From Oscillospiraceae bacterium (GTDB taxonomy: Bacteria > Bacillota > Clostridia > Oscillospirales > Ruminococcaceae): a stretch of 42,032 nt of DNA. Shown piece by piece: positions 5,807 to 13,811 of this stretch (position 1 is its first letter; the number at the start of each line of letters is the position of its first letter). Where the stretch lies: NCBI GenBank assembly GCA_021769725.1, contig JAETSI010000024.1:1-42032 (forward strand), read 5' to 3'. Under the pieces are notes generated by a model that made no database searches, was not told the DNA's origin, and worked only from the letters and a program-made list of their open reading frames with translations. The position numbers and the translations under genes were made by a program.

Positions 5807-7158
5807 TGCGGCTATATGAACACCAGAAGCAGGTACTTGAACAGACTGAACGGTTCAACCGTGTGGGGTATTTCCTTGATATGGGACTGGGGAAAACCTT
5901 TGTCGGATCTGAAAAAATGTGGGATCTGAATACGGCGGTCAATCTGCTGATATGCCAGAAATCAAAAATAGATGACTGGGTTCAGCATTTCACTGAACAC
6001 TATCCTGACTATAAAGTGTATGACCTGACAAGGAAAACGCAGTCAATCCAGTTCCGGCAGCTGGTGAACAGTGGACACATAGAGGATGATCAGTCAGTGT
6101 TGGGTGTTATCAACTATGAATTAGCCTTTAGGCGCTCATATATCGCCCATATAGGCACCTTTACACTAATGCTTGATGAATCGCAGTATATCCAAAATGA
6201 AACGGCTAAACGGTCAAAATTCGTGCTTTCCTTGCAGCCGGAAAATGTGATCCTTTTATCCGGTACACCAACGTCAGGGAAATATGAAAAGCTGTGGTCA
6301 CAATGTAAGCTGCTGGGCTGGGGAATCAGCAAGGATGCGTTCTGGAACACCTATGTTGAAACAGAATGGATTGAAGATCCTGCAAGTGGATATAAAAGAC
6401 AGACCGTGACCGGATATAAAAACATTGAAAGGTTGAAGCGCAAGCTGGCCCAACATGGGGCGGTGTTTATGAAAACAGAAGAAGCCTTTGATCTTCCTGA
6501 ACAGCAAGAAACTGTGATCAAGGTTCCCGTATCAAAAGAGTACCAGCGTTTTATGAAAAATTCATACATTGACTTTGATCTGCGGAATATGTGTGAATTT
6601 CACGATGATTCAGATTTTTGGGGAAATGATGTTACGCCACACATTGAATTAGTGGGTGACACGGTTCTGACAAAGTTTTTATATGCCCGTCAGTTATGTG
6701 GCCAGTATTCCCCGGATAAAGTGGGAGCCGTTGCAGACTTGATTGACAGCACGGATGAACGCATGGTGATCTTCTACAATTTTAATGCTGAACTTGAAAT
6801 ATTGAAACAGCTGGCAGCAAAAAGGGAAAGACCGTTCAGTGAAGTCAACGGAAAAAAGCGGGACTTGACCGCATATGAACAGCAGCCTGACAGCCTGACC
6901 TTTGTTCAATATCAGGCAGGAGCAACGGGCCTGAACCTACAGAAAGCCCATATCACAGTATATTTCACTTTACCATTTGGAAAAGGCAGCTGTGCAATAT
7001 GGGAACAGTCAAAGAAACGGACACACAGGATCGGGCAAGGTCAAAAATGTTTCTACTACTACCCTATTTGTAAAGGGAGCATTGAAGAAAAGAACCTGAT
7101 CAATTTGCGGCTGGGGAAAGAATACAATGAAAAATTATTTGAAAAAGAATTTTGTTAG
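5806..7158 (+). CDS. SNF2-family DNA helicase/translocase
   Basis: 450-residue SF2 ATPase of the phage SNF2 type. Motif I is GLGKT (27-31), motif II is DESQ (124-127), motif III SGTP (152-155), and motif VI near 410-425 is QSKKRTHRIGQ, the signature of SNF2 enzymes. It would use ATP to move on double-stranded DNA and remodel protein-DNA complexes during replication or recombination. Translation starts at ATG 5806, sharing a base with the previous stop (TAATG), and a GGGAGTGG site lies upstream, so the two are translationally coupled. Motif II has Gln at the fourth position, as often seen in phage SNF2 proteins. Confidence 0.88.
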   Translation: MRLYEHQKQVLEQTERFNRVGYFLDMGLGKTFVGSEKMWDLNTAVNLLICQKSKIDDWVQHFTEHYPDYKVYDLTRKTQSIQFRQLVNSGHIEDDQSVLGVINYELAFRRSYIAHIGTFTLMLDESQYIQNETAKRSKFVLSLQPENVILLSGTPTSGKYEKLWSQCKLLGWGISKDAFWNTYVETEWIEDPASGYKRQTVTGYKNIERLKRKLAQHGAVFMKTEEAFDLPEQQETVIKVPVSKEYQRFMKNSYIDFDLRNMCEFHDDSDFWGNDVTPHIELVGDTVLTKFLYARQLCGQYSPDKVGAVADLIDSTDERMVIFYNFNAELEILKQLAAKRERPFSEVNGKKRDLTAYEQQPDSLTFVQYQAGATGLNLQKAHITVYFTLPFGKGSCAIWEQSKKRTHRIGQGQKCFYYYPICKGSIEEKNLINLRLGKEYNEKLFEKEFC

Positions 7159-7705
7159 TTTCCTGATCGGCTGTGTGATCGGTTTGCCAGTGTCAATATA
7201 TGCGGTGAATCATCAGGAACCGGCCACAATTCCAGTATATTATGATCCGGGACTGTTTGAACAGTTCAGCGTGGAACCTGAACAGCCTGAACCAACGGAA
7301 CCGGGGGAAATCATTGAAACCTGTGAAATGACAGCGGAAGAACTGGAAGAAGAACTTTTCTATGATAGTCTTGAACTTCTGGCCCTGTGTGTGGAATCAG
7401 AAGCCGGGAATCAGGGGTTATATGGTAAAAGGCTGGTGGTGGATGTAGTCCTGAACAGGGTGGACGATCCAAACTATCCTGACAATATCGCAGATGTGAT
7501 AATGCAACAAAATCAGTTCAGTGTAGTGCTGGACGGTAGGATCTGGACGGTGGAACCGTCAGAAGAAACCTTTGAAGCAATCCGGGAAGAACTGGAAGTA
7601 AGGACGAACACGGAAATAATTTTCTTTACGTCAGAAGGTTATTCACCATATGGGGAACCGTGGGGGAAGGTAGGGGATCACTATTTCAGTACAGAAAGAA
7701 GGTGA
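7127..7705 (+). CDS. Membrane-anchored SleB-like cell wall hydrolase
   Basis: 192 residues. A basic start and hydrophobic segment (FVSFLIGCVIGLPVSIYAV, ~9-27) form a signal anchor. An acidic Pro/Glu-rich linker spans ~35-75. The C-terminal ~80-192 is a Hydrolase_2/SleB domain: LCVESEAGNQGLYG carries the expected catalytic Glu, followed by VVLNRV and the terminal GDHYF motif. It would cleave peptidoglycan, probably as a lytic transglycosylase, on the outer membrane face. The gene overlaps the helicase end by 32 bp. A wall hydrolase in the early replication region, away from the lysis cassette, is typical of some Clostridia phages but unexplained. Confidence 0.8.
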   Translation: MKNYLKKNFVSFLIGCVIGLPVSIYAVNHQEPATIPVYYDPGLFEQFSVEPEQPEPTEPGEIIETCEMTAEELEEELFYDSLELLALCVESEAGNQGLYGKRLVVDVVLNRVDDPNYPDNIADVIMQQNQFSVVLDGRIWTVEPSEETFEAIREELEVRTNTEIIFFTSEGYSPYGEPWGKVGDHYFSTERR

Positions 7706-7710
7706 AAAAG

Positions 7711-8307
7711 ATGGTCATTGATATTTTCAACACTGATAAAAAATACAATGTTATTTATGCGGATCCTCCGTGGCGCTATGGTGATCGATCATGTAATGGG
7801 GCTTGCGCTCGTCACTATGAGACAATGAGCCTACAAGAGATCAAGGATCTTCCAGTTCCGCAGCTGTGTGAAAAAGACTGTGTTCTGTTTTTGTGGACTA
7901 CTTACCCAATGTTAAGAGAGGCTTTACAGGTCATTGAAGCGTGGGGATTCAAATATAAAAGCATAGGTTTTCAATGGTTGAAACTGAATAAAAGCGGCAA
8001 GGGTTACTTTTTCGGGCTGGGGCGCTGGACACGGGGGAACACAGAACCCTGTTTGTTAGCGGTCAAAGGGAAGCCGTCAAGGAAGAATAATGGAGTTTCA
8101 CAACTGATTGAATGGCCCATTGGCGCACATTCTGAAAAACCTCCAATAACCCGTGACAAAATCAAAACCCTGCTGGGGGGGGATCTGGTAAAAGGTATAG
8201 AACTTTTCGCCCGTACTACAGCAGATGGGTGGGACTGCTGGGGAAATGAAGTTTTTGACGCAAGAGAAGCGGCCAGACAGCGCCGCAGAAAGAAGGTGAA
8301 TCAATGA
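7711..8307 (+). CDS. MT-A70 family DNA N6-adenine methyltransferase
   Basis: 198 residues. The catalytic DPPW is at 18-21 (IYADPPWRYGD). The fold continues with VLFLWTTYPMLREAL and the typical ending ELFARTTADGWDCWGNE. It would transfer a methyl group from S-adenosylmethionine to adenine in DNA, perhaps protecting phage DNA from host restriction or marking replicated DNA. No restriction enzyme partner is nearby, so it is an orphan methylase. ATG 7711 follows AGAAAGAAGGTG. Its stop overlaps the next start (ATGA). Confidence 0.9.
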   Translation: MVIDIFNTDKKYNVIYADPPWRYGDRSCNGACARHYETMSLQEIKDLPVPQLCEKDCVLFLWTTYPMLREALQVIEAWGFKYKSIGFQWLKLNKSGKGYFFGLGRWTRGNTEPCLLAVKGKPSRKNNGVSQLIEWPIGAHSEKPPITRDKIKTLLGGDLVKGIELFARTTADGWDCWGNEVFDAREAARQRRRKKVNQ

Positions 8308-8819
8308 TTTATTATGTTTGTTCCCCGTACCGTGGGAAAACGCCTGAACAGGTTCAGGTACATTTTGATTATGCGGTACAGCTGACACGGGAAATGTTGT
8401 TATACGGCCACTGTCCCATTACACCGCATTTGTATATTACCGCTTGTCTGAATGACAATGAACCGGACGAACGCAAGATCGGACTTGAAGCAGCCCTTGA
8501 ACTTCTGGAAAAATGCGATGCGGTTATTGTTGGTCAAAGGTATGGGTTCAGTGAGGGGATGGCGGCTGAAATCGAAAAAGCCAAACAGCTGAATATACCA
8601 GTCTTTTACCGTGATCGGAACATAGCTGATTTCAAAAATTTGACAATCGTATGCGATAAGTCATCCGGTTATGCAAAAACAAGAATCATTCAGGACGATG
8701 TGGAGTTGCAGCGGGTTACAAGTTTTTCATTTACCCATGAAGCCGGGGAAAATCCGGTCTTTAATGTGGATATGGTGGAACCGGAAAAGGAAGGTGAAAC
8801 CAGTGAAGATGAAATATAA
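8304..8819 (+). CDS. DUF4406 (nucleoside deoxyribosyltransferase-like) with extra C-terminal domain
   Basis: 171 residues. The first ~105 match the DUF4406 type related to nucleoside 2-deoxyribosyltransferases: YYVCSPYRG at the N-terminus, PITPHLY, and GLEAALELLEKCDAVIV with the conserved acidic residues. These enzymes act on nucleosides or nucleotides, so a role in nucleotide or base modification is possible. From ~108 a separate segment (NLTIVCDKSSGYAKTRII … TSFSFTHEAG) follows that is not part of the usual family; I read it as a fused small beta domain of unknown role. The gene is translationally coupled to both neighbours. Confidence 0.75.
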   Translation: MIYYVCSPYRGKTPEQVQVHFDYAVQLTREMLLYGHCPITPHLYITACLNDNEPDERKIGLEAALELLEKCDAVIVGQRYGFSEGMAAEIEKAKQLNIPVFYRDRNIADFKNLTIVCDKSSGYAKTRIIQDDVELQRVTSFSFTHEAGENPVFNVDMVEPEKEGETSEDEI

Positions 8820-9012
8820 ACGTTGTATCGTATGCGGAAAAAGAATAGGGGCCGCTTATACAAGATGCTGGGACTGCCATAGAAAAAATTTAGGTTACCC
8901 AAAACAGTGTAAACTTTGCGGGGCTGTCATTGACGAAAAATATATTTACTGTTGGTCATGTGCAGTCAGTAAAAAGCTGATACCAGCAGAACAGAAAGAT
9001 GGTGATTATTGA
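8803..9012 (+). CDS. Double zinc-ribbon protein, 69 aa
   Basis: Small protein with two CxxC…CxxC units: CIVCGK with CWDCH, and CKLCGA with CWSCA. This is the pattern of two zinc ribbons. It probably binds nucleic acid or protein and may accompany the neighbouring nuclease or DUF4406 protein. GTG 8803 is preferred since AAGGAAGG lies 8 bases upstream; ATG 8809 is an alternative start. It overlaps the previous gene by 17 bp and the next start by 1 bp. Confidence 0.7.
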   Translation: MKMKYKRCIVCGKRIGAAYTRCWDCHRKNLGYPKQCKLCGAVIDEKYIYCWSCAVSKKLIPAEQKDGDY

Positions 9013-9371
9013 TGGCACAAGAAAAGCAATTTGAAGAAAAGGTCAAGAAGTATCTGAAAGAAAATGGCTGCTGGTTCCTGAAATACTGGGGCGGCGGTGG
9101 CTTTACAAAATCAGGGATCCCGGATCTGCTGGTATGTTGTAAAGGCTGGTTCATGGGGGTGGAAATCAAAGGCCCGGATGGGAAGCCGTCTGACTTGCAG
9201 ATTTACAACTTGCGAAAGATTGACAGCGCCGGGGGCAGGGCCATCCTGCTATATCCAAAAGATTTTGATCTTTTCAAGCGTCTGGTGGAAGATCCGGGCA
9301 ATCAGAAACTTTATGAAGTGCTGAAAACGAAGTGGAAACACTTTGAAAATATAATGAAAAAAGGAGAATAA
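9012..9371 (+). CDS. VRR-NUC domain endonuclease
   Basis: 119 residues, the usual length of phage VRR-NUC proteins. The PD-(D/E)xK core is visible: KSGIPDLLVCCKGWFMGVEIKG gives the Asp and ExK residues, followed by PSDLQ with the conserved Gln. It is a structure-specific DNA nuclease candidate, likely resolving branched DNA in replication or recombination. ATG 9012 overlaps the previous stop. It sits with the helicase, ATPase and polymerase genes, which supports a recombination or repair role. Confidence 0.88.
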   Translation: MAQEKQFEEKVKKYLKENGCWFLKYWGGGGFTKSGIPDLLVCCKGWFMGVEIKGPDGKPSDLQIYNLRKIDSAGGRAILLYPKDFDLFKRLVEDPGNQKLYEVLKTKWKHFENIMKKGE

Positions 9372-9375
9372 AACA

Positions 9376-10050
9376 ATGGCAGAGAAAAAAGAAGAAGTAG
9401 TTCAGGATCAGGTACAGGAGCAGACAGCGGAAACCGCAGCACCGGCCCCGGCAGCTAACAAGGGAATGAACCCGGTTGACATTTTCCGGGATGCCCTTAT
9501 GAAAACCGAACGGGAAGGGATGGAGGACTTTCTGGACTTTGTTCAGTCAATAGGTTTTCTGGATGCGCCTTGCAGCGGCGGCAATCATTTGGCGAAAAAG
9601 GGCGGCTTGCTTGAACATTCAGTGAACGTTCTAAAATACGCTGAAAAGATCGGTGTTGCTCTGCTGGGTGGTGCGGAGTACAACAAGATTCAGGACAGCG
9701 TGGTTATTGCCGCCCTGCTGCATGATTTAGGCAAATGCGGGGACTATGGCAAGTCGATGTATGTTGACAATATCCTGAAATCTGGAAAACCGTCAGAAGC
9801 AAAGCCCTTCAAGCGGAACCCTGATCTGCTGGCAGTTCCCCACGCTGTACGGTCAATCAAGCTGGCTACACTGTACATTGACCTGACAGAAGATGAAGAA
9901 TGGGCGATCCTGTGTCACGATGGCCTGTACGACTTCATGTATAAGGATTTAAAGGGCAAAGAAACGTGGTTACAGCTGATCATTCACTGGGCTGATATGT
10001 GGGCCAGCCACATTATTGAAGGTGGCAGCGATAAGGAAGGGACTGAATAA
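9376..10050 (+). CDS. HD-domain phosphohydrolase
   Basis: 224 residues. After an Ala/Glu/Gln-rich N-terminal tail (~1-30), an HD domain is seen: His81 (LLEHS), His116-Asp117 (LLHDLGK), a further CHDG and HWADMW. This is the metal-binding H…HD…D layout. Likely substrates are nucleotides or cyclic signalling nucleotides; phage HD proteins can act on host dNTP pools or defence second messengers. Which applies here cannot be told. ATG 9376 follows AAAAAGGAG. It ends overlapping the start of a small membrane peptide. Confidence 0.8.
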   Translation: MAEKKEEVVQDQVQEQTAETAAPAPAANKGMNPVDIFRDALMKTEREGMEDFLDFVQSIGFLDAPCSGGNHLAKKGGLLEHSVNVLKYAEKIGVALLGGAEYNKIQDSVVIAALLHDLGKCGDYGKSMYVDNILKSGKPSEAKPFKRNPDLLAVPHAVRSIKLATLYIDLTEDEEWAILCHDGLYDFMYKDLKGKETWLQLIIHWADMWASHIIEGGSDKEGTE

Positions 10051-10169
10051 TGAATACAGCCGTTACAATAACTTTGATTATCTGTATCACCATAGTGGTG
10101 ATCGGAATTGTCAGTGAAGTGGGAAAAACAATCAAATACAAAATTTATCAGGAAAGTGAGGAAAAATAA
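10050..10169 (+). CDS. Small membrane peptide, 39 aa
   Basis: Short gene from ATG 10050 (overlapping the HD protein's stop, TAATG) to TAA 10167-10169. The product has one hydrophobic segment (VTITLIICITIVVIGIV) and a basic/acidic C-terminus. A site AAGGAAGGG lies upstream. Single-pass membrane peptides are common in phage early operons; function unknown. Confidence 0.55.
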   Translation: MNTAVTITLIICITIVVIGIVSEVGKTIKYKIYQESEEK

Positions 10170-10170
10170 G

Positions 10171-11361
10171 ATGGCACAGAAAACTTTAGTAATGGGTGAA
10201 TCTGGAACCGGGAAAAGTACCAGTATGAGGAACCTTGATCCGGCGATCACTTCCATTGTGAACCCGGTAGGGAAGCCGTTACCCTTCAAAAGCAAAAACG
10301 GCAAGTTCACCATGCTGAACAATGAAACGAAGTCCAGCAACATTGTTTCATGGATGAAAGGTCAGGTCAAGGCTGGGAAGAAAATTCTGGTGGTGGATGA
10401 CTTTCAGTATTTGCTTTCTATCCCCTATATGAACCGGATCCATGAAGGGGGCTGGGATAAATGGAACGATTTCGGGGATGACTACTTCCGGCTGATTGAT
10501 GTATGTGCAGAACTTCCGACTGATGTGCGTGTTTATTACCTGTCCCACTGTGAAACGCTGGACAATGGGATCACTACCATTAAGCTGATCGGTAAGCTGC
10601 TGCGGGAGAAAATCACCATTGAAGGACTTTTCACCACAGTGCTGCGTACTTCTGTGATTGACCAGAAATATTATTTCCTGACGCAGAACAGCGGGAAAGA
10701 TACGGTCAAGTCACCTATGGGAATGTTTGAAGCCTATGCGGTGGAAAATGACCTTGCCTATATTGATGACAAAATCTGCAACTATTATGAAATCGGCGAT
10801 TTCAAGTCTGATGAAGAAATGGCAGCACGGGATCAGGAAGTTGCCGGAGAGGTTCAGAAGCCTGACAGCAAGGGCAGACGGGCAAGGGGAACCGCTGGCA
10901 CGTCTGGAAGCACAGGAACCACGGGAAGCACCAGAAAGACACGGGCGCAGGTGGAAGCTGAAAACAATGAAAAGATCGGTCAGTATATGGAACAGGTTGA
11001 CAAGGCCGTTACAGAAGCGTGTGGAGATCGTGAAGAAATCCCGTTTGAGGAAGCCGCCGCTGCTGCTGATACCGTACCGAAGCCGGATCTGGAAAAGCCG
11101 CCCCGCCGCACACGCCGGGAACGTCAGGAACAGACCACAGAAGCCGCAGGAAATACCCTTGATAAGTTTATGGACATTCCTGACGGACAGGACGAAGAAA
11201 CGCTTCCCATGAACCCGCCTGAGCAGCCTGAACAGAATACCAGACAGCGCCGGTCAAGGGAGATTCAGCCCACAGGGGAAGCACCTACAGAAACACCGCC
11301 GCAGGAAGCCGCAGCCGGTGAAACAGCTGGCCGGAGCCGCCGCACAAGACGCACAAGGTAA
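10171..11361 (+). CDS. AAA-family ATPase (RecA/Sak4-like) with Arg-rich tail
   Basis: 396 residues. Walker A GESGTGKST (9-17) and Walker B KILVVDD (71-77) mark a P-loop ATPase of the phage AAA_24/Sak4-like kind, about 220 residues. The remaining ~170 residues are low-complexity, rich in Pro, Glu, Gly, Thr and Arg, with repeated RRTR-type clusters and ending SRRTRRTR. Sak4-like proteins assist single-strand annealing and recombination together with an SSB; here the DUF669 SSB-like gene follows directly. The tail may bind DNA or the SSB. ATG 10171 follows AAAGTGAGG. The annealase role is inferred from family and context. Confidence 0.75.
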   Translation: MAQKTLVMGESGTGKSTSMRNLDPAITSIVNPVGKPLPFKSKNGKFTMLNNETKSSNIVSWMKGQVKAGKKILVVDDFQYLLSIPYMNRIHEGGWDKWNDFGDDYFRLIDVCAELPTDVRVYYLSHCETLDNGITTIKLIGKLLREKITIEGLFTTVLRTSVIDQKYYFLTQNSGKDTVKSPMGMFEAYAVENDLAYIDDKICNYYEIGDFKSDEEMAARDQEVAGEVQKPDSKGRRARGTAGTSGSTGTTGSTRKTRAQVEAENNEKIGQYMEQVDKAVTEACGDREEIPFEEAAAAADTVPKPDLEKPPRRTRRERQEQTTEAAGNTLDKFMDIPDGQDEETLPMNPPEQPEQNTRQRRSREIQPTGEAPTETPPQEAAAGETAGRSRRTRRTR

Positions 11362-11415
11362 CAAGTAACATAAAAATAAATTTTTACAGCGCAAAAGCGC
11401 AGAAAGGATGTTATA

Positions 11416-11862
11416 ATGGCAGTAGATTTTTCCGCATTGGACAGAGAAGTTGATCAGGAGCAGTTGAGAAAAGACGTAGAGGAAGCAAAGAACAACAGCG
11501 GGGACATCCCCAAAGGAACCTATATTGTGGGGATTGACAAGATGGAGATCCGGGCCACGAAGGATGGCCGGCCTATGTTCTTCATTCAGTGCCGTGTCAA
11601 AGAAGGGGAATACAAGAATAAGTGTGTATTTATGAACCGGGTTATTTACGGGACAAAGAATGACGGCAGCATGATCCAGTCTGTTATTACCCTGCTTGAC
11701 AAGCTGGAAACGGAAACCATCCCGGAGTTCAACGGGTATCAGGATTTTGTGGATGTGGTGGCTGACATTTATGAAGAAATTCAGGGCAAGGTTGAATGTG
11801 AAATTGACTATGACAAGGACGCTTTCAACAGTGTCAGCATAAAGGAAGTATTTGACGTATAA
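11416..11862 (+). CDS. DUF669-like single-strand DNA binding protein
   Basis: 148 residues resembling DUF669 phage proteins, considered functional analogues of SSB. The beta-rich centre (GTYIVGIDKMEIRATKDGRP … FIQCRVKEGEYKNKCVFMNRVI) fits an OB-like fold; the N-terminus is acidic and helical. It would coat single-stranded DNA during replication and help the upstream ATPase. Start ATG 11416 follows AGAAAGGATG. Operator O4 and a hairpin separate it from the polymerase gene. Confidence 0.75.
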   Translation: MAVDFSALDREVDQEQLRKDVEEAKNNSGDIPKGTYIVGIDKMEIRATKDGRPMFFIQCRVKEGEYKNKCVFMNRVIYGTKNDGSMIQSVITLLDKLETETIPEFNGYQDFVDVVADIYEEIQGKVECEIDYDKDAFNSVSIKEVFDV

Positions 11863-11879
11863 ATTTTTTTACCCTAAAA

Positions 11880-11895
11880 GTTAAGACTACTTAAC
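11880..11895. promoter_or_regulatory. Operator O4 (GTTAAG palindrome)
   Basis: GTTAAGACTACTTAAC differs by one base from O2 and O3. It lies between the SSB-like gene and the DNA polymerase, suggesting that the repressor also blocks the second half of the replication operon, either at a hidden promoter or as a roadblock. Confidence 0.6.
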
Positions 11896-11911
11896 TTCAA
11901 ATGAAATCAGA

Positions 11912-11944
11912 GGGCCGCTGTTAAAAGATTCTTAACAGCGGCCT
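11912..11944 (+). promoter_or_regulatory. Hairpin abutting the polymerase start codon
   Basis: A 12-bp perfect stem (11913-11924 with 11932-11943) with a 7-base loop ends two bases before ATG 11946. No normal ribosome binding site lies next to that ATG; the only purine stretch, AGAGGG, is at the foot of the 5' side. Folding would bring it close to the ATG, so the hairpin may control polymerase translation. The loop-proximal GTTAA/TTAAC also resembles the operator half-site. Confidence 0.5.
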
Positions 11945-11945
11945 G

Positions 11946-13811
11946 ATGGACAAAGAAAGGGTGATCAAGATTTTATTTTATGACTTTGAAGTTTTCAAAT
12001 ATGACTGGCTGGTTGTGGTGATTGACAGCGACACGCACAAGGAACACATTATAATAAATGACCGTGACCAGTTAGAACGGCTATATGAAGCAAATAAATA
12101 CAACATATGGGTGGGGTACAATTCCCGCCACTATGATCAATATATCCTGAAAGGGATCCTTTGTGGTTTTGATCCAAAAGAAATAAATGATTTTATCATT
12201 GTTCAGCACATGGACGGCTGGCAGTTTTCTGACCAGCTGCGGAAGATCCCCTTGAATAACTATGACGTGATGCCGAACCCGCCCGTAGGATTGAAAACAC
12301 TGGAAGGATTTTTAGGATCCGACATAAGGGAAACGGAAGTTCCTTTTGACATAAACCGGAAGCTGACACGGAAAGAAATTGAACAGACGGTGTTCTATTG
12401 CCGCCATGACGTAGAGGAAACCATAAAAGTGTTCATTGAAAAAATTGATGATTTTCATGCTATGTATGGGATCGTCAAGGCTTTCCCGGACATGGTGAAC
12501 TTGTCAAATATAGGCGATACGGAAGCCCGGATCACTTCTAAAGTTCTGGGGTGTGTCAGAAAGAATTTCAGGGATGAATTTGACTACTTCTTTCTGCCCT
12601 GCATACAGCTGAAAAAATATAAAGCAGTTCAGGACTGGTTTGAAGAAAAGAAACGGGAAGCCCTGTCAAACAATATTCAGGGGAAAAACGATGCCGCAAA
12701 AAAGGCATGGTATAAAGCGCAATCTTTTGAAATGATTGTAGCCGGTGTTCCGCACGTTTTTGGTTTTGGTGGGCTGCATGGTGCGCCTGATAAGCCTATA
12801 CACAAGAAGGGCCTATTGCTTCATGTTGATGTAGGCAGCTACTACCCTTCTTTGCTGCTGGCGTGGGAACTTGTCACCAGAGCAGCCACAAATGACAACT
12901 ACAGACGTGTATATGACACCAGAATGAGCCTGAAAGCCGCTGGTAAGAAGAAAGAACAGGCCCCGTATAAAAAACTGTTAAATGCCCTATCTGGAGCCAT
13001 GAAGGACATCACTAACCCGGCATATGATCCACGGAACAATAACTGTATGTGTATCAATGGACAGTTAATGCTGCTTGACCTGATTGAACACCTTGAAGTA
13101 GTTCCGGGCCTTGAACTGATTCAGAGTAATACAGACGGCTTGATTATATGGATCCCTGATACTGACGAAGCCTTCAACATGGTGGATGATATTTGTTATG
13201 ACTGGGAGTGCAGATGCAGCACTGAAAAATGCAATATCAGTCTGGGGCTGGATGTCGTTTCAGAGATATTCCAGAAAGACGTAAATAACTACTTATGGAT
13301 TGACGCAAAGGGCAAAGTAGAACGCAAAGGGGCCTATGTGAAGGAACTATCCCGGATAGACAACGATCTGCCTATTCTGAACACCGCACTGGTGGAGTAT
13401 ATGACGCACGGGACACCGATTGAAAAGACCATCAATGACTGTACTGACCTGATCCAGTTCCAGAAAATTGTGAAGCTGTCAGACAGCTATAAATGGGTGG
13501 AGCATGAACACGGGAACCCTGAACTGGTGCAGAAGGGTGTGCGGGTGGTCAAGACCTATTATAACTATACCCATACAAAACGGTACACTTACAAGTCATA
13601 CCGTGTCTTTGCTTCCAAAGATATGACGGACGGGCGGATCCTGCGGTGCGGCGGGAAGCGTGGACGGCCTGAAAAGTTTGGGAACACACCGGATCACTGT
13701 TATATCTTCAATGAAAGTGTGGAAGGGGTTCAGACACCGGAAAAACTGGATCGTCAATGGTATATAGATTTTGCCCGGAAGCGCCTGAAAGATTATGGGG
13801 TGAGCGCATGA
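11946..13811 (+). CDS. Short family-B DNA polymerase with 3'-5' exonuclease
   Basis: 621 residues. The exonuclease domain (~1-180) shows DFE (13-15), NSRHYDQ (59-65) and YCRHDVEET (Asp155). The polymerase domain shows motif A DVGSYYPS (Asp295), motif B KKLLNALSG (~342-350) and motif C NTDG (395-398). Motif C usually reads DTD in this family, so the first Asp is replaced by Asn; this variant occurs in some phage polymerases as far as I recall. It would replicate the phage genome. Length is near that of small phage B-type enzymes. ATG 11946 lacks an obvious site (see hairpin); GTG 11961 would be an alternative. It overlaps the next gene by 4 bp. Confidence 0.85.
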   Translation: MDKERVIKILFYDFEVFKYDWLVVVIDSDTHKEHIIINDRDQLERLYEANKYNIWVGYNSRHYDQYILKGILCGFDPKEINDFIIVQHMDGWQFSDQLRKIPLNNYDVMPNPPVGLKTLEGFLGSDIRETEVPFDINRKLTRKEIEQTVFYCRHDVEETIKVFIEKIDDFHAMYGIVKAFPDMVNLSNIGDTEARITSKVLGCVRKNFRDEFDYFFLPCIQLKKYKAVQDWFEEKKREALSNNIQGKNDAAKKAWYKAQSFEMIVAGVPHVFGFGGLHGAPDKPIHKKGLLLHVDVGSYYPSLLLAWELVTRAATNDNYRRVYDTRMSLKAAGKKKEQAPYKKLLNALSGAMKDITNPAYDPRNNNCMCINGQLMLLDLIEHLEVVPGLELIQSNTDGLIIWIPDTDEAFNMVDDICYDWECRCSTEKCNISLGLDVVSEIFQKDVNNYLWIDAKGKVERKGAYVKELSRIDNDLPILNTALVEYMTHGTPIEKTINDCTDLIQFQKIVKLSDSYKWVEHEHGNPELVQKGVRVVKTYYNYTHTKRYTYKSYRVFASKDMTDGRILRCGGKRGRPEKFGNTPDHCYIFNESVEGVQTPEKLDRQWYIDFARKRLKDYGVSA

